DNA of 64,000 nt from Saccharina japonica (taxonomy: Eukaryota; Sar; Phaeophyceae; Laminariales; Laminariaceae). The position numbers and the translations under genes are program-made. Positions within the stretch are counted from its first letter, which is position 1. Each line of letters begins with the position of its first letter. Positions 43,047-55,200 of this stretch are shown here, one piece after another. Under the pieces are notes generated by a model. That model ran no database searches, had not been told where the DNA came from, and saw nothing but the letters and a program-made list of their open reading frames with translations. Location of the stretch: the NCBI GenBank assembly GCA_008828725.1, contig MEHQ01003036.1, positions 176,254 to 240,253 of the forward strand, read 5' to 3'.

Positions 43047-43338
43047 CTTGAGCGGCCTCCGCGAGAAGGAACGTGATCGGCAAGCACTGCTCCCGGAAGT
43101 GCACGACAAGGTTCCAAAACACGGTTTGGTCTACCGCTCTGGCCCCGTTCCCCCCGTCGATGCCGCCTCCCCCGCTGGAAAACCTCCCTTCTTCGGGGCG
43201 GTCGTCCTCTTCGGCCGGCCCCAAGCCCTCGCGAAACCGCTCGGAGCACACGTAGTGCACCCCGTACGCCGACAAAACGTTGTGGAACTCCTTGCGGAGC
43301 ACCCAAGGGGACAGGTACTCGCACCAGAGCGGTGTACC
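43047..43338 (-). CDS. DENN protein exon 15 of window (conserved C-terminal block)
   Basis: GTPLWCEYLSPWVLRKEFHN, a Gly/Glu-rich insert, then VFWNLVVHFREQCLPITFLL and AEAAQ with donor G^GTGAGG, phase 1. The pairs YLSPLVLRKEL and YWNMVWYF of DENND4 proteins are recognisable. The next exon was not found between 36,400 and 43,040. Confidence 0.86.
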
Positions 43339-46300
43339 CTGCCGCCGCGAGTGACGACAAGGAGGGAGGTCGGGGGAGGGGGAGGGGGGGGGGTGGGCTT
43401 CGGGCGACGGGCGGTGGGGATGCGGCTTGAACGACAAGGAGAGAGGTGATGCGAGGAGGGGAGAAGGAGTCGGCGGTATGCACTCAGGTTATGCATGGGC
43501 CGTCAGTCGTATGACATAGACCCTTGTATCCCTACAATGCTTGCGTGCGCGAACAACGTCAGTTTTTCACCGATCAGGAGGGGGGGGGTGTACTTCATAT
43601 TGATGCATGGCCAGTGATAGTTGTATGACCATAGACCTCGCATCCCTACAATGCTTGGGCGAGAGCATTACAGGTGAGGGGGCGCGGGGGGGGCGGTTTG
43701 GGCAGAGGGCGGCGGTTGAACGACAAGGAGAGAGGTTGATGGAGAGGGCGAGAAGGAAGGCGGCGGGGTGCACTCAGGTTATGCATGGCCGTAGTCGTAT
43801 GACCATAGACCCTTGTATCCCTACAATGCTTGGTCGGAACACGTCAGGTTTCACCGATCAGGGAGGGGGGGGGTGTACTTCGTATTGATGCATGGCCGTA
43901 GTTGTATGACCATAGACCCTCGCATCCCTACAATGCTTGGGCGGCGAGCATACGGAGGGGGGGGGGCAGCTGACAAGCGAGGGAGGGAGGCACCCGGTTA
44001 CGTTCCCTGGAATAGTACAAAATAGGAGTGTGCCGTTTTTATTGCAGGCGATCCGGGACTGTAGGATTAAAAACAACTTCAGTTAGTTTTGCTTTACTTC
44101 CGCGGCTGGATGTTGCGCGTCCTTCGTAAACATACCGCCCTTGAACCTTGACTAACCCTCCAGCTGACTGCTTCACGAAACGCTCAAATTCGGTACCACT
44201 TGTGTATGACCTTGGTACCCTGGCAAGGGTCGGCCGTTTCACGAGTTCAGCCGTACGGTCAGCGAGATACCGAGACAGACCAAAAATGAGAAGGTGCCAA
44301 TCTGGTGAAAGGGTTCCACATTTTCTGCGCCAGACAAAAGCGTGGAACTACGTTGCGCCCGCACAACAAGTTGTAGGGATGCGAGGGTCTATGGTCATAC
44401 GACTACGGCTATGCATGACGTGAGCCGGTCAGTACAGCCCCCTGCCGTCCCCTCTCCCCCCCACCCCCCGCCTCCACATATATGGAAAAAACGCAACGAG
44501 TGCCCGAATGTTGGAAGTGTCTCTATTAGGAGTAGGGACGGTGCTCCGTCTCGAAAGGGATGCGTGGTTAATGGCCAAAATACTGAGTCAAGCACCAAAT
44601 GAGTACGCGCCCCCCAAATAAAAGTACCTCCAATGTCTGCCTGGTCGGTGAAAACCCCAACATGCTCCGTCCCGACACTGTAGGGATGCGAGGGTCTATG
44701 GTCATACGACTACGGCCATGCAAGAAAATGAAGTACCCCCCGCCCCTGGTCAATGGTCAAATGACTAAGGCAAGCAACAAATGAGTACCCCCCCCCCCCC
44801 CCATCTCTCTCTGCCCCCCCCTTCACTGCTCCGTCTCGAAAGGGATGCGTGCGTCCAATGGTCAACCAGGTCTAAGGGCAAACAAACAAATGAGCTACCC
44901 CCCCCCCCCCCTCATTCTCTCTCTGCCCCCCCCCCGCCCCTGCTCCTCTCGTTTCTCTCCACTCACTCGCTCCCGTGGCTTGCCGCGCCATCCCGCCGCT
45001 GTGCTAGCACACGAAGATCTTCGTACCACAACCGCCGTCCGCCACAGACGAACGTCTTGGTCGAGGCGGACACCGACGTGCCTTCCGGCAAGCCGCGCTT
45101 CACGCCCCCCTCCCCCCCAGCAGCCCCGTCAGCCTCGCTTCCTCCCCCTGAGGCGGGAAGCGAGGTCGCATCTTCCCACCCGACCCCGGTTACCCCGGCG
45201 GCCTCGGCCGCCGCCGTCTCATTGGCGACGCGGTCGAGGGCGATCACAGCGCGACATTCGGTGGTGTAGTCGTTGTGGTCCCAGACCAGCCGTCGCGCAC
45301 TTGCTCGCTCGACAGCTCGCTCTGGCAAGACGGACACGTCTCGCTGCCGTTGTCGATCTGGTTGGCGAGGGGAAGCGTTGAAGTCGGCGGAAGGGAAAGG
45401 AAAGGCCGTAAAAAAAAAAAACGTCTTGATAGTTATTTATAGTGTTATTTAATTAAGTCGATTTTGTTGGGGGAGGGGGGGGGGGGTACGCATACTTTGC
45501 GTGAATATTTGAATTTAACCTACGAGTACTCGTAGCACTTATTATGACGTACATTTATTCCAAACACGCTCCTTAGACCTTAACGGATATGAGGGAAGGT
45601 GAAAAATTAATATTTAATTTATGACTTGAGCCACGAGTAGTGTGATTTAAGAAATTATTTTTCTTTTTGGAGACGATATCGGCGGAGGTGGTCGGAGGAG
45701 GAGGCGGCGGCGGCAGCGGGGGGGGGGGCAAAAAAGCGGCGAGAGAAACGCAGCGGGAAACGGCTCAAGCGGGGTATGATACGGTGCATTCCGCCAGACT
45801 GAGGGTGGCCGAACAAAATACTATGCCGTCGAGACAAGAGGGGAAGAGGTTCAGCCTGGCTGCAGGTGACCGACCTAGTGTCCACACCTCGGACAGATGG
45901 TTGACTTCTACTTCATTATCTATAAGCAGTAGACCTTTCGAGACAAATACATTCCTGAAGTTGTATCATCTAGCTCATGTTGCCGGGTGGGAGCCGTATA
46001 TCCTGCACGATCTGGGACACATTTCCTGGGGGTTGGATATTTACTATACAGATCCTGAACAAAATCTCATAACGGCAGGTTAAGGATCAAAATCCTCTAG
46101 ATCGTGGTCCGTTCGACGTATGAAACGTTGTACCCTCTGGATTGGTTGTCTTGTCAACACGCGGTTGAGGAATCGGATTGGACTGAGGGGCTCGGTAGAA
46201 TCTACACTCCCAAAAGCAGCGCTAGCCCACCGTCCCTTTACCCTACTACTGCTGTATGCGCGCGGTTAATTCTGCGCCGCTGGCCGAAGGCGGTCGGGTC

Positions 46301-49300
46301 TACAACCCCCGCCCGGTGAGTGTCAAAGGTTCAGCTCGGGATCAAGCTGTGCGACGGAGACTCGCAGTTCGAGCTAAGGTAGGTCTAGGGTGGGGGACCA
46401 CCTGACTGCCACAGAACCACAGCCCAGACGACAACCTTACTCGCTAGCTCGCTACGCCATGGCTCGTATATACAACGTGTGGCATACCCGTACCACATCA
46501 CGCTTATACGTATATGGGTCAACTGCTCTGCTACCGCGAGAGCGCCCCCTTTCTTACCTTCAGATCTGGGAACAGGTGTTCTAGCATCCTCTCTCCCAGC
46601 AAGACCTGTTCCTGCATTGACTGAAACAAATATACGGGACAATGGGGCGGAAGGGGGGGGGGGGCTCAGCACACATAAAATAGCGCAATAGCGCCAACGA
46701 CATCACTAGCAGCATGCCGTGATCCTCTCTGAAAAATCAAAATTACAAAACCAACGGTATGTACGATCAAAGTAAAATAACGACGAGCTCCACAACCCCG
46801 TTAGCCTCCGACTGGTGTCAAGAATCTTCCCCGGAAAAAAACGAAATATGCTTTGAGAGGCTCGAGGGAGGGTAGACACTCTCATAACTGTTGTTTAGAA
46901 GAACACAACAGAAGCCCCGTGCGCTCACTTTCGTAACCTCCTTCGATACGTATCGCTGTCTGAAAAAAAAAAACTGGATTACAGAAAAAAAACACACACA
47001 CAAAAGCGCAACTTGATAATCAATCCTATACAGTACAGGACACCTCATAGGAAACAGGAAATCTGGTCCAGGCTGGAATTCTTGTTTGAGAGAGGGTACT
47101 TTCTAGGCCAATTTCAAGATAACGACTCCAGAATCTCTCAATTCCCTCTAAATCTCAGCCTGGTCTTCATATTAGCATGTTTCTTACTACGTGTCCTGTA
47201 CTGTATGCGAATATGGCAACACTAATGGTGTTCGAACGATATCGGGTGCCCCGTTCTTCAGCTAAGGAGCATACTAATAGTCAGTAATAGTTATTCAGAG
47301 ACACTCTTGGTCAAGAACTGCTACGCATACCCCGATCGTAGCGCACGTCATAGGAAACCCGGGGATGTACGCAGCAGACCACAGGCCTCCTCACCAGGGG
47401 CATGCTCCTTCTCCCTCTAGCAGAGTACGTCAAGGTGGCAAGCTCCTTTGTGCGATGGTCTACACCAGCAAAAAAACAGCAACATCGCGTTACACCCGCA
47501 GTATTAATATCAACATACATGAGAGATCCGGGGGTCTACTCGGGGTGCCCCCGCCACCGCCCAATACCTCACGGCGTTTCGCGCTTGGTGCAAGCAATGT
47601 CTGCCTGGTTGGTGAAAACCCAACGTGCTCCGTCCCGGCATTGTAGGGATGCGAGGGTCTATGGTCATATGACTACGGCCGTGCACAACATGAGTACACC
47701 CCCTCCCCCCCCCCCGCAAAGACACGAAGAAAAGTGCTATGGTATTGATCTAGAAGGCCTGTGAAGGTTCAGTAACAAACTACAATAATACAGTACAGGA
47801 CACCTCACACGACAGCCCCTGGGCGTTACACCTTACGAACAACAACAAGGTACTCACAGCAAGGGCGAGACATTAGACGCTCCTCTCGCAGAGTAGGGCA
47901 AGGTGGCCAGCTCCAGTTTCTTGCGTAAGTTGAGCAGCCGCCTCGATTCCGCCAGCGTCTCCCCGTCGATGATGATCCTTGAGGCGCGCCTAGACTTCGG
48001 ACACTGGAAGGAATCGTGGGCGTTGGAGTTGATGTCCTCGCCCCCACTTTTGTCGTTGCTGCCGGTCACCCGCCGGGATCCCTTGGTCGCATCGCAGGGC
48101 AAGAAAAAAACGCAGAGAGGGAGAGGGAGAGGGAGAGGGAGAGGGAGAGGGAGAGGGAGAGGGAGTCGGAAGACAATAAGAGAGAGGCGCGCAAAAGCGT
48201 TTCGGGGCACGGTTTTTACAATAGTTAACAAAAAAACTGCCCAAATAATAGGGGCACGGTTTTCACGAAAAAAACAACGACCTGTACGTACACGTAATGA
48301 GTTGTGAAATCGAATTTTTCGGTGAAGCTTTGACCGTGCGTGCTCGTACGGGCGGGTGTATGATATCGTTAAGGTATACGTACTGTAAATCGGTGAACCC
48401 CCTGGGTGATGTTATATAATGCCGCGTTTTGTTTTTGCTCTTCGAAACCTTGCTAGGGCGCAATCAACAGACAGTGCGGGTGCGCGATATATACATTTCA
48501 CATGTAGCAAAAAAACTTTATGTGGCGCAAGACGTGTGTGACGTGTCATGGATTTTTCGACGTTGAAGCTCACGACGATGATAGCGAGTGAGATGCTTTT
48601 GCTGTTTTTTTTTTGGGGGGGGGTGGGCGGGTGAATTTAATGGGTATGGGTGGACGGTCAGACGGCAAGCATCTGACTATATTATATCGTTATAGCCAGG
48701 CAGCCCTCCCCCCCCCCACCCACCCCCGGCGAGAGCCGTCGCGCGACCCAAGGGAGCACAGTTTTCAACACCCAAGGAAGGCATTCGACGCGTTCAGCGA
48801 AAATGGTCCCAGTGACATTTTTTAGCCAAACTATTTCTGGCCGATGGGGCTTCTCAACTGAGGAACTACCCAATAAGGCGTGTGCCTTATCAGGCATACC
48901 ACTCTGGCCCGAAATACAAGGATCACTTCGATTAAAATTTAATACACGAACGATCCTTATATTCCGGGTCAGAGTGGATACCTTCGAAGGGCATGCCTCA
49001 AAAGGCATACGCCTTATTCGTTTTCGTTCCAAAACTAGGCCGTGGGGGGGATAGCTGATCGGATACTAACCCTTTTTAGCACCGCACTCTAATCCCAAGA
49101 TAAACCAAAATCTGACTCTAATTCCAAGTGTTTTTGTCCCTACAACGGGGAGGAGTGCAATACCCTATAGACCACTCTGTACCGAAATATAAGTAACTTT
49201 ATACATTCATATTAAATAAAAACGGTGCTTATATTTCGGGACAGAGCGGTATATCATCTAGGGGCTCACTCACAAGGCATGTTTTCTTAGCGCCAGGTTT

Positions 49301-52147
49301 TGGGTGACATAGAATAGACCCCCCCCCGATCGCAGCATGCATCGTTTCCGACTTCGTGGGAGGTTTGTCGGACTTTGCGAGGCGTGTCTTAAGACAAAAA
49401 AGCATACCTCCGATTCCCAGGTGTTCGGCGCGGAGATGGACAACCCCATCAAGGAAGCGTAGGTTGGAGGTCGCGGAGGCGTCAGCAAAGGCGGAAGCGT
49501 TGTCATCGTTGCCGGGGTCGTCGTCCTCACGAGCGGGGCGGCGGTCACGACGGATGAACGTCCCGGCGACAACTCCGACCTCTCAAAGCGCTTCATCATC
49601 CTGGTCGGTTGAGACAGGACAGCAGTGCGTGACAACGGCGACAAGGAGTGGCCATTGTCGTGTAAAACAACAGTAGTGGTATTTCTAGTGACGCATGCTA
49701 CGATAGAGGTGCACCATGTGTTTTCTGAGCTCCTCACTTAAGAGGCGTCATACCTCACCCGAAAAAAACGATTTTGGAGGGAAATAAAAGTGCTGCCGGA
49801 TGAGAAATCTCATGACCGAAGTATACTCTGAAACATTATTCGTCACACATATGAAAGTCCGACGAATTTGGGTTAAGGAGCCCGATCGTTCAGAAAAAAA
49901 TCCAGCCAAAAAGTGCTACCTCTACCGTAGCACGCGTCTAGTGCATGCCACGTGCGTTATCCCTTATCGCCCCTTTTACTTAGCGTCCTGTCCTACTTTG
50001 CCTTGCGCAAGACAGACCCGCCGCCGTGAGCGAGGCACCAAAATATGCGTCTAACGTATGTAGCAGGAGGCACTCACTTCTTGAAGCTGAAGGTTGATTC
50101 CGTTCGGGAACCGCTCGGCTCGTGCGACTTCCTGGTACACGCAGCAGGCAAAGACAAGACAAGCGATGCGAGGCGGGTCGCGGGTGGGGGGGTGGGGGGT
50201 GTACTCATGTCGTGCACGGCCGAAGTCGTATGACCATAAACCCTTGCATTCCTACAATGCCGGGACGGAGGGGGGGGGGGATTGGCGGGGACACGGTGCA
50301 GCACACAATGGCGGCTTAGATGACAAGCGGTACACGGGAGTGCCGTAAGCAACCAGCTTGGCAGCCAGTTTGTCAGCCAGTTTGACAACCAACCTTGCAG
50401 CCAGCTTGGCAACCAGCATGGCGGCCAGCTGAGCAGCCGCGGATCGGTCCACAGTCGCACGTACACATATTCTACCAGCAGGGCTGGGTGCTTTCGTGGG
50501 GGGAGATCGAGTGTTCTTGTAGGGGGGGGGGGGGCGGGATGTCAATGGTACCAATGACTTGCCCGCGCGATTTACAGAAACACACGCTTTTGTGTTGATT
50601 GAGTGAGCGATTCCTCCTGATTGAGTGATCGAGTTTTTTTGCACCCGAAACACCCCTGGTTACAGCAAAACCGCAGTTATAACCCTTTCACTACTGCACT
50701 GTACCAGGTACAGGATACGGGTCATCGCACAAGGTTGCGATCGTTTTTCAGCAGCGCTCGTTTTCTTGACAACAAAGGTAAGGGTGCTCGTAAAAATAAT
50801 GTCAAGACACTAATATTTTTTTCGGATGGCTCCCGACCAGGAATTTTCCGAAAAAGCGCCTTGGTTCGGTATTTTTTAGGCGCGACCCTCTCGTTCTGGA
50901 AAAAAAAAAAAAACGTTCGCTGCAAAAAAAAACAAAGACGATCAACATGCACCCCTGTGCGATATAACCCGCTCCCGTACGGTGTACCACTCTGACCGGG
51001 AATATAAAGACCTTTTCTACATTAACATGACCTAAGCACAATTCGACGAAAGTTGACGAGGGAAGAAAGTGCTGAAATCTTCCCGCGATAAAAATGCAAG
51101 GCAAGAACCGTAGTGGGGGAGGAGGGAGAAGAGCCTACTTTGTGACCCCGGATCTGAGTTACGACTAGGAAGGGAGAGAGAAAAGAAGGGCGAAGATAAT
51201 GAATGAGATAGACAAAAAAAAAAAAAAAAATGGAATCGAAATGGTTCCTTATATTTAGGGTCAAGAATGGTAGTATATATGTATGCACGTGATTGTCTAA
51301 AAACATGGCGCGATGGCGTACCGTCCGTCGCGCTGCTTCGGCTGGAACTTGGACCAGTCCAGGAGGGAGAGGGGGTGAGCACCACCTTCGGTAAAGCTGT
51401 CGTCCATGGCGAATGCATCAACCAGACAACGCGACACCATGGCGTCGGGCACGATGCCGGTCGACATCATCATCTTCTCCAACGAGGCCGCACGAAAACA
51501 AAGCGATCATTGGTTGCGGAAGGTGGGATGGCATAGGGGTAGGGGGGGGCGTGGTTGGGGAAGGTAAGGTGGGGTAGGGGTAGGGGGGGGGCGTGGTTGA
51601 GGAAGGCAAGGTGGGGTAAGCGGGGGGGGGTGTACTCATGTCGTGCACGGTTGTAGTCGTATGACCATAGACCCTCGCATCCCTACAATGCTAGTAGAGG
51701 GAGGGGGGGGGGGGGGGCGGGGGGGGTGTACTCATGCCATGCATGGCCGTAGTCGTACGATCGAAAGGGTGGGGTGGGGGTTAGCCCCAGCGGAATTTAT
51801 CGGACCGTTTGCTTATGAAGAGAAAAAGGGAATTTTAATGAATCTTTGAGTATGTCATAGCTACCTAATCTCCAAGACCGACGAGTCGAGACCATCTATT
51901 ACCCGGGGCCAGTGTGTCGTAATCGAAACCTACCATAAACCCAAAAAGCATGTATCCGCCTATGGTTAAACACCACATTAGGGTCCTGACAACCATGCTC
52001 TCCCGTAACAGCTTTCCACGGAAGTGCAAGAGTATAACAGTGTGCGCCCTGGTCGGTCTCTGGCTGCCTCACACACACACCATCACAACCCACTCGATAA
52101 AACAAATATCAAAACAACAAGAACCAGCAACAACAACAAGAACCAGC

Positions 52148-52200
<53 letters not shown>

Positions 52201-55200
52201 GAAGTCACCAAGCTCCACTACAGTTTTGATCCATCCAGCCAAAACCTAAAAAAAAACCAAACGGGTACGGGTATGTACGCAGACGGGTGCTGTCATTTCT
52301 GCCACTGCTACCCACCACTGCGGTATGCCGGCATTGCCACAACGAAACCTGTCCACACATACGGACGACGCAAAGGCCTATTAATAGCCTAAAACCACAA
52401 CAATCCAAGCGAAAGCGATGGACGAACAACCCTCGTAAGTACGAGGAGGCTGTTGCACAGAGACTGCGGGGCGACATTGGGCGTCTTTCCGATCAATGAA
52501 AGCGCTTGCTTCGTCATCACAGAGAGTATGTTACTCCTCTTGGACTCTGGAATATTTTCGGAGAAAGCTGCTAAAACCATCCGCAACAGTACTTAAGAAC
52601 TAGCGAGACAAGAAAAACAAAGGGCTGTTCGCAGGTCGCGTCAAAACTCGCGGGTCGGGTCCGGTCGGTCGGGTCGGGTCACCTATAACCCGACCCCGAC
52701 CCGAACCGCGAGATTTTGAAGACCTCCTGACCCGACCCGACCCGACCCGACCCGACCCGACCCGAGCCGACCCGCGAGTCGGGCCATGACTTGACCCGAG
52801 AACAGTTGTGGTAAAACTTGCCGTGACGTTTGCACGAAGAACAAGAAAAATAATTTGTACTCCGTAAATCAGTGTATAGGGCACACCTCGCCTCACGTAC
52901 TTTACGAACGAGAACTTGAGCCAGGCCCAACACAAACTAGTATTTGAAGCGGTATCGCGTGCGTACGTACCGTAGCAAGCTTCCCTGTTTGGCGGTTCAT
53001 TTTCTCACGGGCTGTGGTCGTCAGGGGACATCCTGGGTACATCCCCGGGTTTCCTATTTTGTGGATAAGGATCATGCTACGGCAAAAGACATACCGTACA
53101 CATCTTCAATAACTGACACGTTATCGACGACGGCATGGTGGTAGTCAGGGCGCATCCTGGGTAAACCTCCGGGTTTCCTAAAAAACGGATAAGGGCCTTG
53201 CTATATACCATGTATGCATAGGGCAAAGGACATACAAACCTTCAATCAACTGAAGCATTGTCGGCAACGGCTAATGATACACGAAGTAATATTATACGTT
53301 TGTTCAACAACAAAAACTTGTTTTGTTTTTCACCTCGACAACCGCCATGGCCTTCTCGGAGTTCCCACACCGTCCGCAGGCGGAGATCAGACTTCGATAC
53401 ACGGCCTCTTCCCCCGCCGGCGCCCTCTCGCGCATCACCTCCAGCGCCTCGAAGGCGACCACAAGAGCTGCAGGGGCGGGGTGGGGAAAAAAACAAAATG
53501 TTTGGGAGTTACTTATTTTAAGGTATGCACACATCGGGCCGGTCATGATCTGCCTGACCTATTAATAGATCGTACAGACCAGTGATTTGTGGGAAATACG
53601 TGTAGACCATGCATGTCCTACAAGGTATACTATCATTTTTAAGAACATCTGTAATCAATTGAAGGGGACCAAATTGAACACCAGACGAAAACGCGAGGCA
53701 AACCGTGAACAAAAACACCAAGCGCGCACCTGCGTTGGCCTTGTACAACCTCTCCTCCCGCACGTCGTGCTTGAGCTCGCTGAACGCCAGACGCGACGCC
53801 TTCCTCAACTTCCCGCTCGAGCTCAACCCGTCCTCGGTGTCCCCCGCCGCCTCTTCCCGAGCCTCCGAGTCGGTATTTCTCTCGCCAACGCCGCCATTCC
53901 CTCCCGATGGTGAAGCCGCACCGTGAACAACCCGCTTCGTACTGACCGTGATCGCCGGTAGAGCCAGCTGCGAAGCGGACTCGACAGAAGGCGGACTGGT
54001 GCTTCCGCCGACCTCCTCTTCCTCCTCCTCCTCCTCTAACTCCTCTTTACGCCCGTTATCGCGTGCCGCGCCGACCTTCGTGCCCGGCCCGAATACTCTC
54101 TTCTTATACACAACGCCAGAAGCCGGGCCTGGCGGGTCCGCTGACGCCGCCGCCGTCGCCGCTCGCTCCGCGACAGTGTCGTCCCAGCTCACGAAACTAG
54201 CAGACCCCTCGATACCATCGCTACCACCACCACTACCACCACCGCTGAAGCCGTGCCGTACTGTTACCACCGACCCTCCCTCCGACGACGACGAAACACC
54301 ATCGCCGGTCGGTGAGCTACCCGCGGCGAATCCCGCCTCCGCCGCCGCTGCCGCCGCCGGCGCCGACCTTGCCCCAGAGGTCGCCGCTGTAGAGACATCC
54401 GGAGGCGCGCCTGCGGCACCAGCAACACCAGTACCAGCAGTAGCAGCAGCAGCAGGAGAAGCAGACGGCAGCGCCTCTGTGCCAGGGGCGGTGTTGGTAC
54501 CGGCGATCCCAACCACAGCAATACTGAACGCCTCGGCCACCACCGCTGTCGCCGCCGCCGTCGCCACCGCCGCTGCCGTCGCACCCGCCGACCCCACCGG
54601 CGAGGGGCGGCCGGCGTCGCTGTCATACTCCGGAGGCGGGGTGTCGGCGTGGTGCGACGGGGATGCCAAGGATGGCGAAGGAGGGGGGTTTTTCCGTTTG
54701 GGCTTGGCGACAGCAGGCGCCGCGTTGAGGCCCACCGCCCCCACCGTCGCCGCCGCCGCCGCTGCCGCCTGAGTAGTGCCTAGCCCGCTTCCCGCGGCTG
54801 CTGGGGTCGGGATTTTGGCAGGTCCTTTTCGAGCGAGAGGGGGTCGGTCAGGCAAAAGGTGTACGTACCGGCGGCGTCGAACGGTGTCAGCAGTGGCGGA
54901 CAAAAGGGTAAATTTTTAGGTGCGGTTGTGATGTTCGCTACGTGTCTCGCCGGGGCAAGGGTCGGGGTGGTAGTGTCCCCAGGGGCCGATCAACAAAAGC
55001 ATCAGTCGCAGGTCGCTACGAATAGACTGTATGAGGTGGATGACTGGAATCCACCGACTAGTTTATTAGGTGGCTAGTTTGTACAAGTTGTCATGGACGC
55101 ATGCTATGGTAGAGGCGCACCATGTTTTTGGCTTATAAGGGTGGTCACTTGAGGAGCTCTATAACTCACCCAAAAAACAGACTTTGGAGGGAAATAAAAG

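Noticed and set aside
44039..44347. This frame as a constitutive DENN exon between exons 14 and 15
   Set aside because: It ends in a stop and does not resemble the DENND4 region that should lie here.
53948..54772. 274-codon plus-strand Ala/Pro-rich frame
   Set aside because: Antisense of DENN exon 7, whose minus-strand reading joins in phase with conserved DENN and PPR exons.
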